A DNA stretch of 64,000 bases from positions 195,081-259,080 of the forward strand of contig NZ_JAGFNS010000003.1 in NCBI RefSeq assembly GCF_017592555.1. The letters run 5' to 3'. The translations under genes were made by a program, and so were the position numbers. The notes beneath the pieces were generated by a model. That model saw only the letters and a list, made by a program, of their open reading frames with translations, had not been told where the DNA came from and did no database searches. Shown here one piece after another: positions 56,951 through 64,000 of the stretch. Source of the stretch: Actinoplanes flavus (GTDB taxonomy: Bacteria > Actinomycetota > Actinomycetes > Mycobacteriales > Micromonosporaceae). Within the stretch, counting starts at the first letter, position 1; every line of letters begins with the position of its first letter.

Positions 56951-57337
56951 TCAGGATTCGGCGGGCGCGCGGCGGGCGTCCAGGACGCCGGCCAGGCGGG
57001 TGAGGGCGGCGGGGACCGGCCGGTAGTAGACCCAGGTGCCGCGGCGGGAGCAGTCGACCAGTCCGGCCTCCCGGAGGATCCGCAGATGGTGCGAGATGGT
57101 GGGGCCGGTGAGCGGGAACGCGGCGCTGAGGTCGCAGACGCAGATCTCCCCGTCCGCGGCCGAGGCGATCATCGACAAGAGGCGCAGCCGGACCGGGTCG
57201 CCCAGCGCCTTGAACGGGCCGGCGAGGTGCCCGGCCTGGTCCTCGTCCAGCGCTCCGCCCCCGAGCGCCGGGCCGATCGGTGCGAGGTCAGCGCCGGGGT
57301 CGGCGTCGGCCTCCATCGGCATCGATCGGATCGGCAT
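56951..57337 (-). CDS. ArsR-family winged-helix regulator
   Basis: This is a 128-aa ArsR/SmtB repressor. The metal-site motif CVCDLSAAFPLTGPTISHHL holds two cysteines in the recognition-helix region, as in As(III)-sensing ArsR. It ends RGTWVYYRPVP. No arsenic gene (arsC, acr3) is next to it, so its target is elsewhere or missing. Start ATG 57337; Met6 and Met8 are alternatives. Confidence 0.88.
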   Translation of the reverse strand: MPIRSMPMEADADPGADLAPIGPALGGGALDEDQAGHLAGPFKALGDPVRLRLLSMIASAADGEICVCDLSAAFPLTGPTISHHLRILREAGLVDCSRRGTWVYYRPVPAALTRLAGVLDARRAPAES

Positions 57338-57529
57338 CGGACCAGGGTGTCAGAACGGGGCAAACTGCGGCCCGGATGCCACCCGGACGGGTGCTCCGGT
57401 CACCCACCCGGGCGTCACCGCCTACCCCAATCCCATCGATGAGCCAGCTGGCGGAAGGCCCGGCGAGCATGAACCCCGGCTCGAAGGGCCGATCCGCGAG
57501 AGAGATCCGGCTTGCAGAGAGCCCCACTC
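57338..57529. other. Upstream region of arsR
   Basis: This should contain the arsR promoter and operator, but I could not identify a clear inverted repeat. No gene is supported. Confidence 0.3.
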
Positions 57530-57809
57530 ACGAGACAAACCCCACCCGACCGAAACCCCACCCACAAAAGAAGTCCGGCCCGGGAAGAGCCCACCAGGAG
57601 ACAAGCCGCACCCGACCAAACCCCACCCGCGAGACAAGCCCGGCCCGAGGGAGGGCCGAGGCGAGGGAGGGCCGAGGCGAGGGAGGGCCGAGGCGAGGGA
57701 GGGCCGGGGCGAGGGAGGGCCGGGGCGAGGGAGGGCCGGGGCGAGGGAAGCCCAGCCCAAGGAAAGCCCGCGGCGAGGGAAGGCCGGCCCGAGGGAAGGC
57801 CGGGCTGGG
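57530..57809. repeat. 16-bp tandem array with a degenerate older half
   Basis: From 57650 ten units of GGAGGGCCGRGGCGAG run to 57809; the first six are nearly identical, the next are 15, 17, 16 and 16 bp. From 57530 to 57649 a weaker 15-17-bp periodicity of other sequence (GAGACAAACCCCACCC type, 66-bp superperiod) precedes it. The array stops 5 bp before the polA stop. Confidence 0.85.
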
Positions 57810-57814
57810 CTACG

Positions 57815-60508
57815 TCAGTGGTCGGCGCCGTTCCAGTCGCGGCCTGCGCCGATGGAGACCTCCAGAGGCACGGAGAGGGGGTAGGCGGCGCCCATTTCGC
57901 GGCGGACCAGGTCCTCGAGGGGTTCGCGTTCGCCGGGGGCGATCTCGAAGACGAGTTCGTCGTGGACCTGCAGGAGCATGCGGGAGGCGAGGCCGCTGTC
58001 CTTGAGGGCCTCGTCGACGTGCAGCATCGCGATCTTGATGATGTCGGCGGCGGAGCCCTGGATGGGGGCGTTGAGGGCCATCCGTTCGGCCATCTCGCGC
58101 CGCTGGCGGTTGTCGCTGCTCAGGTCGGGCAGGTAGCGCCGGCGGCCGAGGATGGTGGCGGTGTAGCCGTCCTTCCCGGCGCGCTGGACGACGGCCTGGA
58201 GGTAGTCGCGGACGCCGCCGAACCGTTCGAAATACTCCGTCATCAGGGTGCGCGCCTCCTCGGTGGAGATGCTCAGCTGATTGGAGAGGCCGAAGGCGCT
58301 CAGCCCGTACGCCAGGCCATAGTTCATGGCTTTGATCTTGCGTCGCTGGTCGGGGGTGACCTCGCCGAGGCCGACGTGGAAGACCGACGAGGCGGTGGCG
58401 GCGTGGAAGTCGGCGCCGGAGTTGAACGCGGCGATCAGCGCGTCGTCGCCGGACAGGTGCGCCATGATCCGCATTTCGATCTGGCTGTAGTCGGCGGTCA
58501 TCAGCTGGTCGAAGCCGGGGCCGACGACGAAGGCGCGGCGGATGCGCCGGCCCTCCTCGGTGCGGATCGGGATGTTCTGCAGGTTGGGGTCGGTCGACGA
58601 GAGCCGGCCGGTGGCGGCGACGGTCTGGTTGAAGGTGGTGTGGATGCGGCCGTCGTCGGAGACCGATTTGAGCAGGCCGTCGACGGTCGACTTGAGCTTG
58701 GCGACGTCGCGGTGGCGCAGCAGGTGGGCCAGCAGGGGGTCGCCGGTCTGCTCGAACAGGTTGGTGAGCGCGTCGGCGTCGGTGGTGTACCCCGACTTGA
58801 TCTTCTTGGTCTTCGGCAGGTTGCGCTCGACGAAGAGGATCTCCTGGAGCTGCTTGGGCGAGCCGAGGTTGAACTCGCGGCCGACGACCTCGTGCGCGGC
58901 CTGCTGGGCGGCCTTCACCTCGGCGGCGAAGTGCGACTCCAGCTCGGACAGGTAGTCGGTGTCGGCGGCGATGCCACGCCGTTCCATCTCGGCGAGGACG
59001 ACCGACAGGGGCTGTTCGACGTCGGCGAGCAGCCGGACCGACTCGCCGCCGTCGCGGGACAGCTCGGCGGTGAGGACCTCGGCGAGGTCGAGGGTGGCCC
59101 GGGCGCGCAGCATCACCGCCTGCTCGGCGGTGTGGTCGTCGGTCGTCTCGAAGGAGAGGGCGAGCTGGCCGTCGGACGGCTCCTCGACGCGCAGCTCCCG
59201 CTTGAGGTAGCGCAGGGCGAGGTCGTTCAGGTCGTACGCCCGCTGGTCGGGTTTGGCCAGGTAGGCGGCGAGGGCGGTGTCGGTGGTGACGCCGGCGAGC
59301 TGCCAGCCGTGTGCGTGGAAGGCGAGCAGCGCCGGTTTCGCGTCGTGGATCACCTTGGGCCGGGACGGCTCGGCCAGCCAGGCGGCGACGGCGCGTTCGT
59401 CGTCCTCGTCGAGGGTGGCCGGGTCGAACCAGGCGGCGGGACCGCCCGCGGTGGCCACGGCCACGCCGGTGAGCCGGCCGGCGCCGCGGCCGAACGTGCC
59501 GGTGACGGCGACGCCGACCGGGGCGGTGCCGGCGTGCTCACGCAGCCACGCGGCGACGCCACCGGAGCGCAGCACGGACGCGTCGATGTCGAAGCCGGCC
59601 TCGGCCTCCGGCTCGACGGCCTCCAGGTACGAATACAGCCGCTCGCGCAGCACCCGGAACTCGAGGGCGTCGAAGACCTGGTGCACCGCCTCGCGATCCC
59701 AGCCCTCCCACCGCACGTCGGCCGGGGTCAGCGGCAGCTCCAGGTCGCAGACCAGGGCGTTGAGGTCGTAGTTGCGCATCACGTCGGCGAGGTGGGCGCG
59801 CAGGTTGTCGCCGACCTTCCCCTTGATCTTGTCGACGTTGGCGACGATGCCGTCGAGGCCGCCGTACTCCTTGATCCACTTGGCGGCGGTCTTGTCGCCC
59901 ACGCCGGGCACACCGGTCAGGTTGTCGCTGGACTCGCCGACCAGGGCGGCCTTGTCGCGGTACCGGGAGGGGGGTACGAAGTACTTCGTCTCGATGGCCT
60001 CGGGTGTCATCCGCCACACGTCGGAGACGCCGCGGACCGGGTACAGGATGGTGACGTGGTCGCCGGCGAGCTGGAAGGCGTCCCGGTCACCGGTGGAGAT
60101 GATCACCTCCATGCCGGCGGCGCGGCCCTGGGTGGCCAGGGTGCCGATGATGTCGTCGGCCTCGTAGCCGGGCTTCTCCACGACCGGGATGCGCAGCGCC
60201 TCCAGCACCTCCTTGATCAGGCTGACCTGACCCAGGAACGGCTTCGGCGTCTCCGAGCGGCCGGCTTTGTACTCCGCATACTTCTCGGTGCGGAAGGAGA
60301 CGCGGGAGACGTCGAAGGCGACCACGATGTGGGTCGGCTTCTCGTCGCGCAGCATGTTGATGAGCATCGACGTGAAGCCGAACACGGCGTTGGTCGGCTG
60401 ACCGGTGTGGGTGCTGAAATTCTCCACGGGCAGCGCGAAGAAGGCCCGGTAGGCCAGCGAGTGGCCGTCGAGCAGCAGCAGTCGGGGGGTCTGGGCGTCG
60501 TCGCTCAC
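57815..60508 (-). CDS. polA: DNA polymerase I
   Basis: This is an 897-aa PolA. The N-terminal 5' nuclease domain (residues 1-290) has LLLDGHSLAYRAFFAL and ISTGDRDAFQL. The middle 3'-5' exonuclease-like domain lacks the DxE metal-binding motif (GVAVATAGG in its place), so it cannot proofread, as in mycobacteria. The polymerase domain has TADYSQIEMRIMAH, RRKIKAMNYGLAYG and LQVHDELVFE. The GTG at 60508 is preferred; upstream codons lack support. It fills gaps after UvrABC excision and Okazaki processing. Confidence 0.96.
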   Translation of the reverse strand: MSDDAQTPRLLLLDGHSLAYRAFFALPVENFSTHTGQPTNAVFGFTSMLINMLRDEKPTHIVVAFDVSRVSFRTEKYAEYKAGRSETPKPFLGQVSLIKEVLEALRIPVVEKPGYEADDIIGTLATQGRAAGMEVIISTGDRDAFQLAGDHVTILYPVRGVSDVWRMTPEAIETKYFVPPSRYRDKAALVGESSDNLTGVPGVGDKTAAKWIKEYGGLDGIVANVDKIKGKVGDNLRAHLADVMRNYDLNALVCDLELPLTPADVRWEGWDREAVHQVFDALEFRVLRERLYSYLEAVEPEAEAGFDIDASVLRSGGVAAWLREHAGTAPVGVAVTGTFGRGAGRLTGVAVATAGGPAAWFDPATLDEDDERAVAAWLAEPSRPKVIHDAKPALLAFHAHGWQLAGVTTDTALAAYLAKPDQRAYDLNDLALRYLKRELRVEEPSDGQLALSFETTDDHTAEQAVMLRARATLDLAEVLTAELSRDGGESVRLLADVEQPLSVVLAEMERRGIAADTDYLSELESHFAAEVKAAQQAAHEVVGREFNLGSPKQLQEILFVERNLPKTKKIKSGYTTDADALTNLFEQTGDPLLAHLLRHRDVAKLKSTVDGLLKSVSDDGRIHTTFNQTVAATGRLSSTDPNLQNIPIRTEEGRRIRRAFVVGPGFDQLMTADYSQIEMRIMAHLSGDDALIAAFNSGADFHAATASSVFHVGLGEVTPDQRRKIKAMNYGLAYGLSAFGLSNQLSISTEEARTLMTEYFERFGGVRDYLQAVVQRAGKDGYTATILGRRRYLPDLSSDNRQRREMAERMALNAPIQGSAADIIKIAMLHVDEALKDSGLASRMLLQVHDELVFEIAPGEREPLEDLVRREMGAAYPLSVPLEVSIGAGRDWNGADH

Positions 60509-60552
60509 GTCCCAGAACTCTAGTCGCCGGGTCTGACAAGTTTCCGCGCGCA

Positions 60553-60591
60553 CCGCGGGGCGGCCACCCGGTGAGGGTGACCGCCCCGCGG
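60553..60591 (-). terminator. Terminator of the liv operon
   Basis: A perfect 11-bp stem (60553-60563 / 60581-60591), extended by 5 inner pairs, lies 10 bp past the livF stop and before polA on the same strand. Confidence 0.8.
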
Positions 60592-60601
60592 CACGGCTGC
60601 G

Positions 60602-61312
60602 TCAGGCGACGCCGAGGTACGCCTCCTTGACCGCCGGGTCGTGCAGGAGGTCCTGACCGGTGCCCTCCTTGACGATCCGGCCGGTCTCCAGCACGTACCC
60701 GCGGTGGGCGCGGGCCAGCGCCTGCTGCGCGTTCTGCTCCACCAGCAGCACCGTGGTGCCCTGCTGGTTGATCTCCACGATGATGTCGAAGATCTGCTGG
60801 ATGATCATCGGGGCGAGGCCCATCGACGGCTCGTCCAGCAGCAGCAGCTTCGGCCGGGACATCAGCGCGCGGCCGACCGCGAGCATCTGCTGCTCACCGC
60901 CGGACATCGTGCCGCTGATCTGCTTCTGCCGCTCCTCCAGCCGGGGGAACAGCTCGAACACCCGCTTCAGGTCGGCGGCGACACCGGCCCGGTCCTTGCG
61001 GGTGTAGGCGCCCATGTCCAGGTTCTCCAGCACCGTCATGCCGGGGAACACGCCACGGCCCTCGGGCGACTGGCAGATGCCCAGCGGCACCCGCAGGTCG
61101 GCGCGCATCGTGGTGATGTCCTTGCCGGCGAACCGGATCTTGCCGGACGCCAGCGGGTTCAGCCCCGAGATGGCCCGCATCGTGGTCGTCTTGCCGGCGC
61201 CGTTCGCGCCGATCAGGGCCACGATCTCGCCCTCTTCGACGTGGATGCTCAGGCCGTGCAGCGCCTCGATCCGCCCGTACCGCAGAGTGATGTCGTCGAG
61301 CTCAAGAAGCAT
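60602..61312 (-). CDS. livF: Branched-chain amino-acid ABC transporter ATPase LivF
   Basis: This is a 236-aa ATPase. Walker A is GANGAGKTT, signature MSGGEQQM, Walker [14 protein letters not shown]. The short length without insert marks LivF. It pairs with LivG to power import. Its ATG overlaps the livG end by 11 bp. Confidence 0.94.
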   Translation of the reverse strand: MLLELDDITLRYGRIEALHGLSIHVEEGEIVALIGANGAGKTTTMRAISGLNPLASGKIRFAGKDITTMRADLRVPLGICQSPEGRGVFPGMTVLENLDMGAYTRKDRAGVAADLKRVFELFPRLEERQKQISGTMSGGEQQMLAVGRALMSRPKLLLLDEPSMGLAPMIIQQIFDIIVEINQQGTTVLLVEQNAQQALARAHRGYVLETGRIVKEGTGQDLLHDPAVKEAYLGVA

Positions 61313-62195
61313 CTGCGGTCTCCCCCAGGTACGCGGCGATCACCTTCGGGTTCTCCCGGACCTCGGCCGGGGTGCCCTCGGCGATCTTCTTGCCGAACTC
61401 CAGCACCACGATCCGGTCGGTCACACCCATCACCAGGCGCATGTCGTGCTCGATCAGCAGCACCGTGTAGCCCAGATCCCGGATCCGCCTGATCAGGTTC
61501 ATCAGGTCTTCCTTCTCCGCCGGGTTGAAGCCGGCGGCCGGCTCGTCCAGGCAGAGCAGCTTCGGCTCGGTGGCCAGAGCCCGGGCGATCTCCAGGCGCC
61601 GCTGGTCACCGTACGGCAGGTTGCGCGCCAGCTCGTTGGCCCGGCCGTGGATGCCGACGAACTTCAGCAGCTCCAGCGCCTTGCGCTCGCCGGCCCGCTC
61701 CTCCAGCGTGTGCCGCGAGATGCCGAAGATCTTCGCCGACGTACGGCTGATCTCCTGCCACATCCGCACGATGCCGTTGGAGGAGGTGACCTGCGGCAGC
61801 TCCTCCTCCTTCGGGCGCACCCGGTAGAGCCGGAACAGCGCACCCGGAACACTGGTGAAGTGCTGCGAGTCGGCACCGACCATGACGTTCTCGAGCGCCG
61901 TCATCTCCGGGAACAACCGGATGTTCTGGAACGTCCGGGCGATGCCCATCCGGTTGATCGCGTGCGGCCGCTTGCCGGTGATCGTCTGCCCGTCGAACGC
62001 GACCCGGCCCTCGGTCGGCTTGTAGACGCCCGTCATCACGTTGAAGCAGGTCGTCTTGCCGGCGCCGTTCGGGCCGATCAGGCCGAGGATCTCACCCTTG
62101 TTGATGCTGAAGCTCACGTCGTTGAGCGCCACCACACCGCCGAATCGCAGCGTCACGTGGTCGACGTCGAGCAGCACCTCGGTGTTCTCAGACAC
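61302..62195 (-). CDS. livG: Branched-chain amino-acid ABC transporter ATPase LivG
   Basis: This is a 297-aa ATPase with Walker [28 protein letters not shown] and the LivG C-terminal [20 protein letters not shown]. An insert of about 35 residues ([20 protein letters not shown]) lengthens it over most LivG. The GTG start overlaps the livM stop by 8 bp. The signature is NLPYGDQRR in place of LSGGQ, usual for LivG. Confidence 0.94.
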   Translation of the reverse strand: MSENTEVLLDVDHVTLRFGGVVALNDVSFSINKGEILGLIGPNGAGKTTCFNVMTGVYKPTEGRVAFDGQTITGKRPHAINRMGIARTFQNIRLFPEMTALENVMVGADSQHFTSVPGALFRLYRVRPKEEELPQVTSSNGIVRMWQEISRTSAKIFGISRHTLEERAGERKALELLKFVGIHGRANELARNLPYGDQRRLEIARALATEPKLLCLDEPAAGFNPAEKEDLMNLIRRIRDLGYTVLLIEHDMRLVMGVTDRIVVLEFGKKIAEGTPAEVRENPKVIAAYLGETADAS

Positions 62196-63333
62196 CTACG
62201 GCCACCTCCTCCTGACGGTCCTTCAACTCGCGCGCCCGCCGCCGGCTCGGGATCAGGCCCTGCGGACGGATCAGCATGACCAGCACCAGCGCCAGGCCGA
62301 ACACCAGGAACCGCCACTCCGAGAACTCCCGGAACCGCTCCGGCAGGTACGCCAGCAGCACGGCACCCAGCGCCACACCGGCCATGTTGCCCGAACCACC
62401 GACCACGACCATCGCCACGAACAGAATCGACAGCTGAGCGTTGAACTGGTTCGGCTCGATGAACCCGTTCCGGCTGGCGTACAGCAGCCCGGACAGGGCG
62501 CCCAGGGCCGCGCCGATCGCGAACGCCCACAGCTTGAACTTGAACGGGTACACGCCCATCACCGCGGCCGCGTCCTCGTCCTCACGGACCGCCAGCCACG
62601 CCCGGCCCACCCGGCTGTTCTCCAGCCGCCGCACCAGCCACACGATCAGCAGCACGGTCGTCAGCGCCAGCCAGTACCACGGCTTCGCGTCGATCAGGCC
62701 GAACACGTTGTTGTCCGGCGACGGCTTGCCCTGCGGGCCCGGGATCGCGGCGATACCGGCCGGACCGCCGGACCACTCGACGTTGCGGACCACGATGCGG
62801 ATGATCTCGCCGAAGCCCAGCGTCACGATCGCCAGATAGTCACCGCGAAGCCGCAGCGTGGGGCCACCGAGCAGGACACCGGAGATCATCGCGAGGCACA
62901 GCGCGATCGGGATGCAGATCGCCCAGGCGACCGCCCACTCCTCCGACAGACCGAACTGGGCCTGCAGCGACTTCACCACCGGCGACTGCGTCGACCCGAA
63001 AAGCGCCACGCTGTACGCGCCGACCGCGAAGAAGCCGACATAACCGAGGTCCAGCAGACCGGCCAGACCGATGACGACGTTCAACCCGATCGCGATCAGC
63101 ACATAGACCGCGCAGGTGAACAGCACACCCGCCCAGTTGTTGCCGTTCGCGATGTAGTCGGTCCGCAGCCACGTCAAACCGGGAATGCCCAGGTAGGGCA
63201 GGTAGTACAGGAAGATCACGAAAGCGATGAACGCCAGCGACCGCTGCCACTTCGGCAGACCGGCCCACCGCTCGCCGAACTTGGCGCGCAGACCGCCGAT
63301 GCCGTACTTCGACGTTGCCGTATCCGTCGTCAT
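62188..63333 (-). CDS. livM: Branched-chain amino-acid ABC transporter permease LivM
   Basis: This is a 381-aa permease with about 9-10 helices and the family segment LGFGEIIRIVVRNVEWSGG plus RVGRAWLAVREDEDAAAVMGV. A hydrophilic N-terminus of about 30 residues precedes the first helix. ATG 63333 overlaps the livH stop (ATGA). Confidence 0.93.
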   Translation of the reverse strand: MTTDTATSKYGIGGLRAKFGERWAGLPKWQRSLAFIAFVIFLYYLPYLGIPGLTWLRTDYIANGNNWAGVLFTCAVYVLIAIGLNVVIGLAGLLDLGYVGFFAVGAYSVALFGSTQSPVVKSLQAQFGLSEEWAVAWAICIPIALCLAMISGVLLGGPTLRLRGDYLAIVTLGFGEIIRIVVRNVEWSGGPAGIAAIPGPQGKPSPDNNVFGLIDAKPWYWLALTTVLLIVWLVRRLENSRVGRAWLAVREDEDAAAVMGVYPFKFKLWAFAIGAALGALSGLLYASRNGFIEPNQFNAQLSILFVAMVVVGGSGNMAGVALGAVLLAYLPERFREFSEWRFLVFGLALVLVMLIRPQGLIPSRRRARELKDRQEEVAVGV

Positions 63334-64000
63334 GCCCGGGCCCTCCCCAGCGACTCACCCAGCAGACCGGTCGGACGGAACAGCAGCACGACCACCAGCA
63401 CCGTGAACGCCGCCACATCCTCCCAGCTCGACGTCAGCAGCGTGGCCGCGTACACCTCGACGACACCGAGCAGCAGGCCACCGAGCAGTGCGCCGCGCAG
63501 GTTACCGATGCCACCGAGTACCGCCGCCGTGAACGCCTTCAGACCCAACAGGAAGCCCACGTTGAACCGGGTGTTGCCGTACCGGACGTTGTAGAGCAGC
63601 GCGGCGGCCCCCGCCAGAAGACCACCGAGCAGGAAGATCAGCAGGATCACCCGGTCCTTGTTGACGCCCATCAGCGCCGCCGTGTCCGGGTTCTGCGCCA
63701 CCGCACGCACGCCACGACCGTACCGGGTGCGGTTGATGAACACGTCCAGGAGGATCATCATCACCAGCGCCGACACGATCGTCAGCAGCTGCGTGTTGGT
63801 CACCTCGGTGTTCCCGATCGTGAACAGGATCTCCCGCTCCACGATCGTCGGCATGCCCTTGATCAGCCGGCCCTGCCACAGGCCGAACGCCTCGGACAGC
63901 ACCAGCGACAGACCGATCGCCGTGATCAGGAAGATCAGCGGCGGCGCGTTCATCCGCCGCAGCCGCCGATAAGCGATCAGCTCCACGCCCACCGCCGTCG
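63330..64000 (-). CDS. livH: Branched-chain amino-acid ABC transporter permease LivH (N-terminus beyond window)
   Basis: The C-terminal 223 codons of a LivH permease are present, running off the window edge; family members have about 290-310 aa. It shows RYGRGVRAVAQNPDTAALMGV, the EAA-like loop, and GGIGNLRGALLGGLLLGVVE. The apparent GTG at 63992 is internal. The substrate-binding protein gene livJ/K is presumably beyond the edge; the true substrate may be any small amide or amino acid. Confidence 0.92.
   Translation of the reverse strand, partial: TAVGVELIAYRRLRRMNAPPLIFLITAIGLSLVLSEAFGLWQGRLIKGMPTIVEREILFTIGNTEVTNTQLLTIVSALVMMILLDVFINRTRYGRGVRAVAQNPDTAALMGVNKDRVILLIFLLGGLLAGAAALLYNVRYGNTRFNVGFLLGLKAFTAAVLGGIGNLRGALLGGLLLGVVEVYAATLLTSSWEDVAAFTVLVVVLLFRPTGLLGESLGRARA

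Noticed and set aside
57512..60523. A 1003-codon plus-strand frame opposite polA
   Set aside because: It is the antisense shadow of polA; composition and lack of any domain rule it out.

Overview
The window is a 64-kb piece of chromosome from a high-GC Gram-positive bacterium of the actinomycete type, most likely Actinoplanes or a close relative in the Micromonosporaceae. The inference rests on GC-rich DNA with many GTG/TTG starts, a SUF operon led by sufR, the ctaB/tkt-tal-zwf-opcA-pgl block, the rapZ-yvcK-whiA block, an RbpA-family protein next to secG, an enzyme of the mycothiol-dependent isomerase family, and two SigE-family ECF sigma factors. Almost everything is chromosomal housekeeping. 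I see no IS element, prophage, plasmid origin, tRNA, rRNA or CRISPR array.

Layout: 0.1-6.9 kb is the SUF iron-sulfur operon, sufR-B-D-Rieske-C-S-U-T, on the minus strand. 7-10.4 kb holds heme A synthase (ctaA) and heme O synthase (ctaB) around a two-gene unit of unknown role (91-aa protein plus ATP-grasp enzyme). 10.6-17.3 kb is the pentose phosphate operon. 17.5-19 kb is an operon of a secreted repeat protein, an ECF sigma factor and a membrane protein. 20.2-24 kb is gap-pgk-tpiA-secG and an RbpA-family gene. 24.4-29.3 kb is uvrC-rapZ-yvcK-whiA. 29.4-36.3 kb holds a Rieske lipoprotein, uvrA, a large membrane protein and rsgA. 36.5-37.8 kb is an MDMPI-type protein plus a metallo-beta-lactamase-fold protein.

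37.8-43.9 kb is the most unusual unit: a 1611-residue Ser/Thr kinase-AAA ATPase-GAF-histidine kinase whose stop overlaps the start of an ECF sigma factor, followed by a membrane protein. The big gene carries a 12-base G tract whose +1 slippage would join it in frame to the sigma factor. 44-48 kb has a ClpP-fold protein without a visible catalytic triad, a second, divergent ribosomal protein L11, a lytic transglycosylase and typA. 48.1-53.2 kb is terC behind a Mn2+ (yybP-ykoY) riboswitch, an acetyltransferase remnant, uvrB and coaE. 53.3-60.5 kb has rpsA, a methyltransferase, DUF2945 and DUF3140 genes, an ArsR regulator and polA. 60.6-64 kb is a branched-chain amino-acid-type ABC transporter (livF-G-M-H) cut by the window edge.

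A theme not explained by genes is a set of degenerate short tandem arrays in gene-free stretches, each with its own unit: 22 bp at 17.35 kb, 18 bp at 19.8 kb, 44 bp at 56.0 kb, 37 bp at 56.7 kb and 16 bp at 57.5 kb. Three of the five lie between convergent genes.
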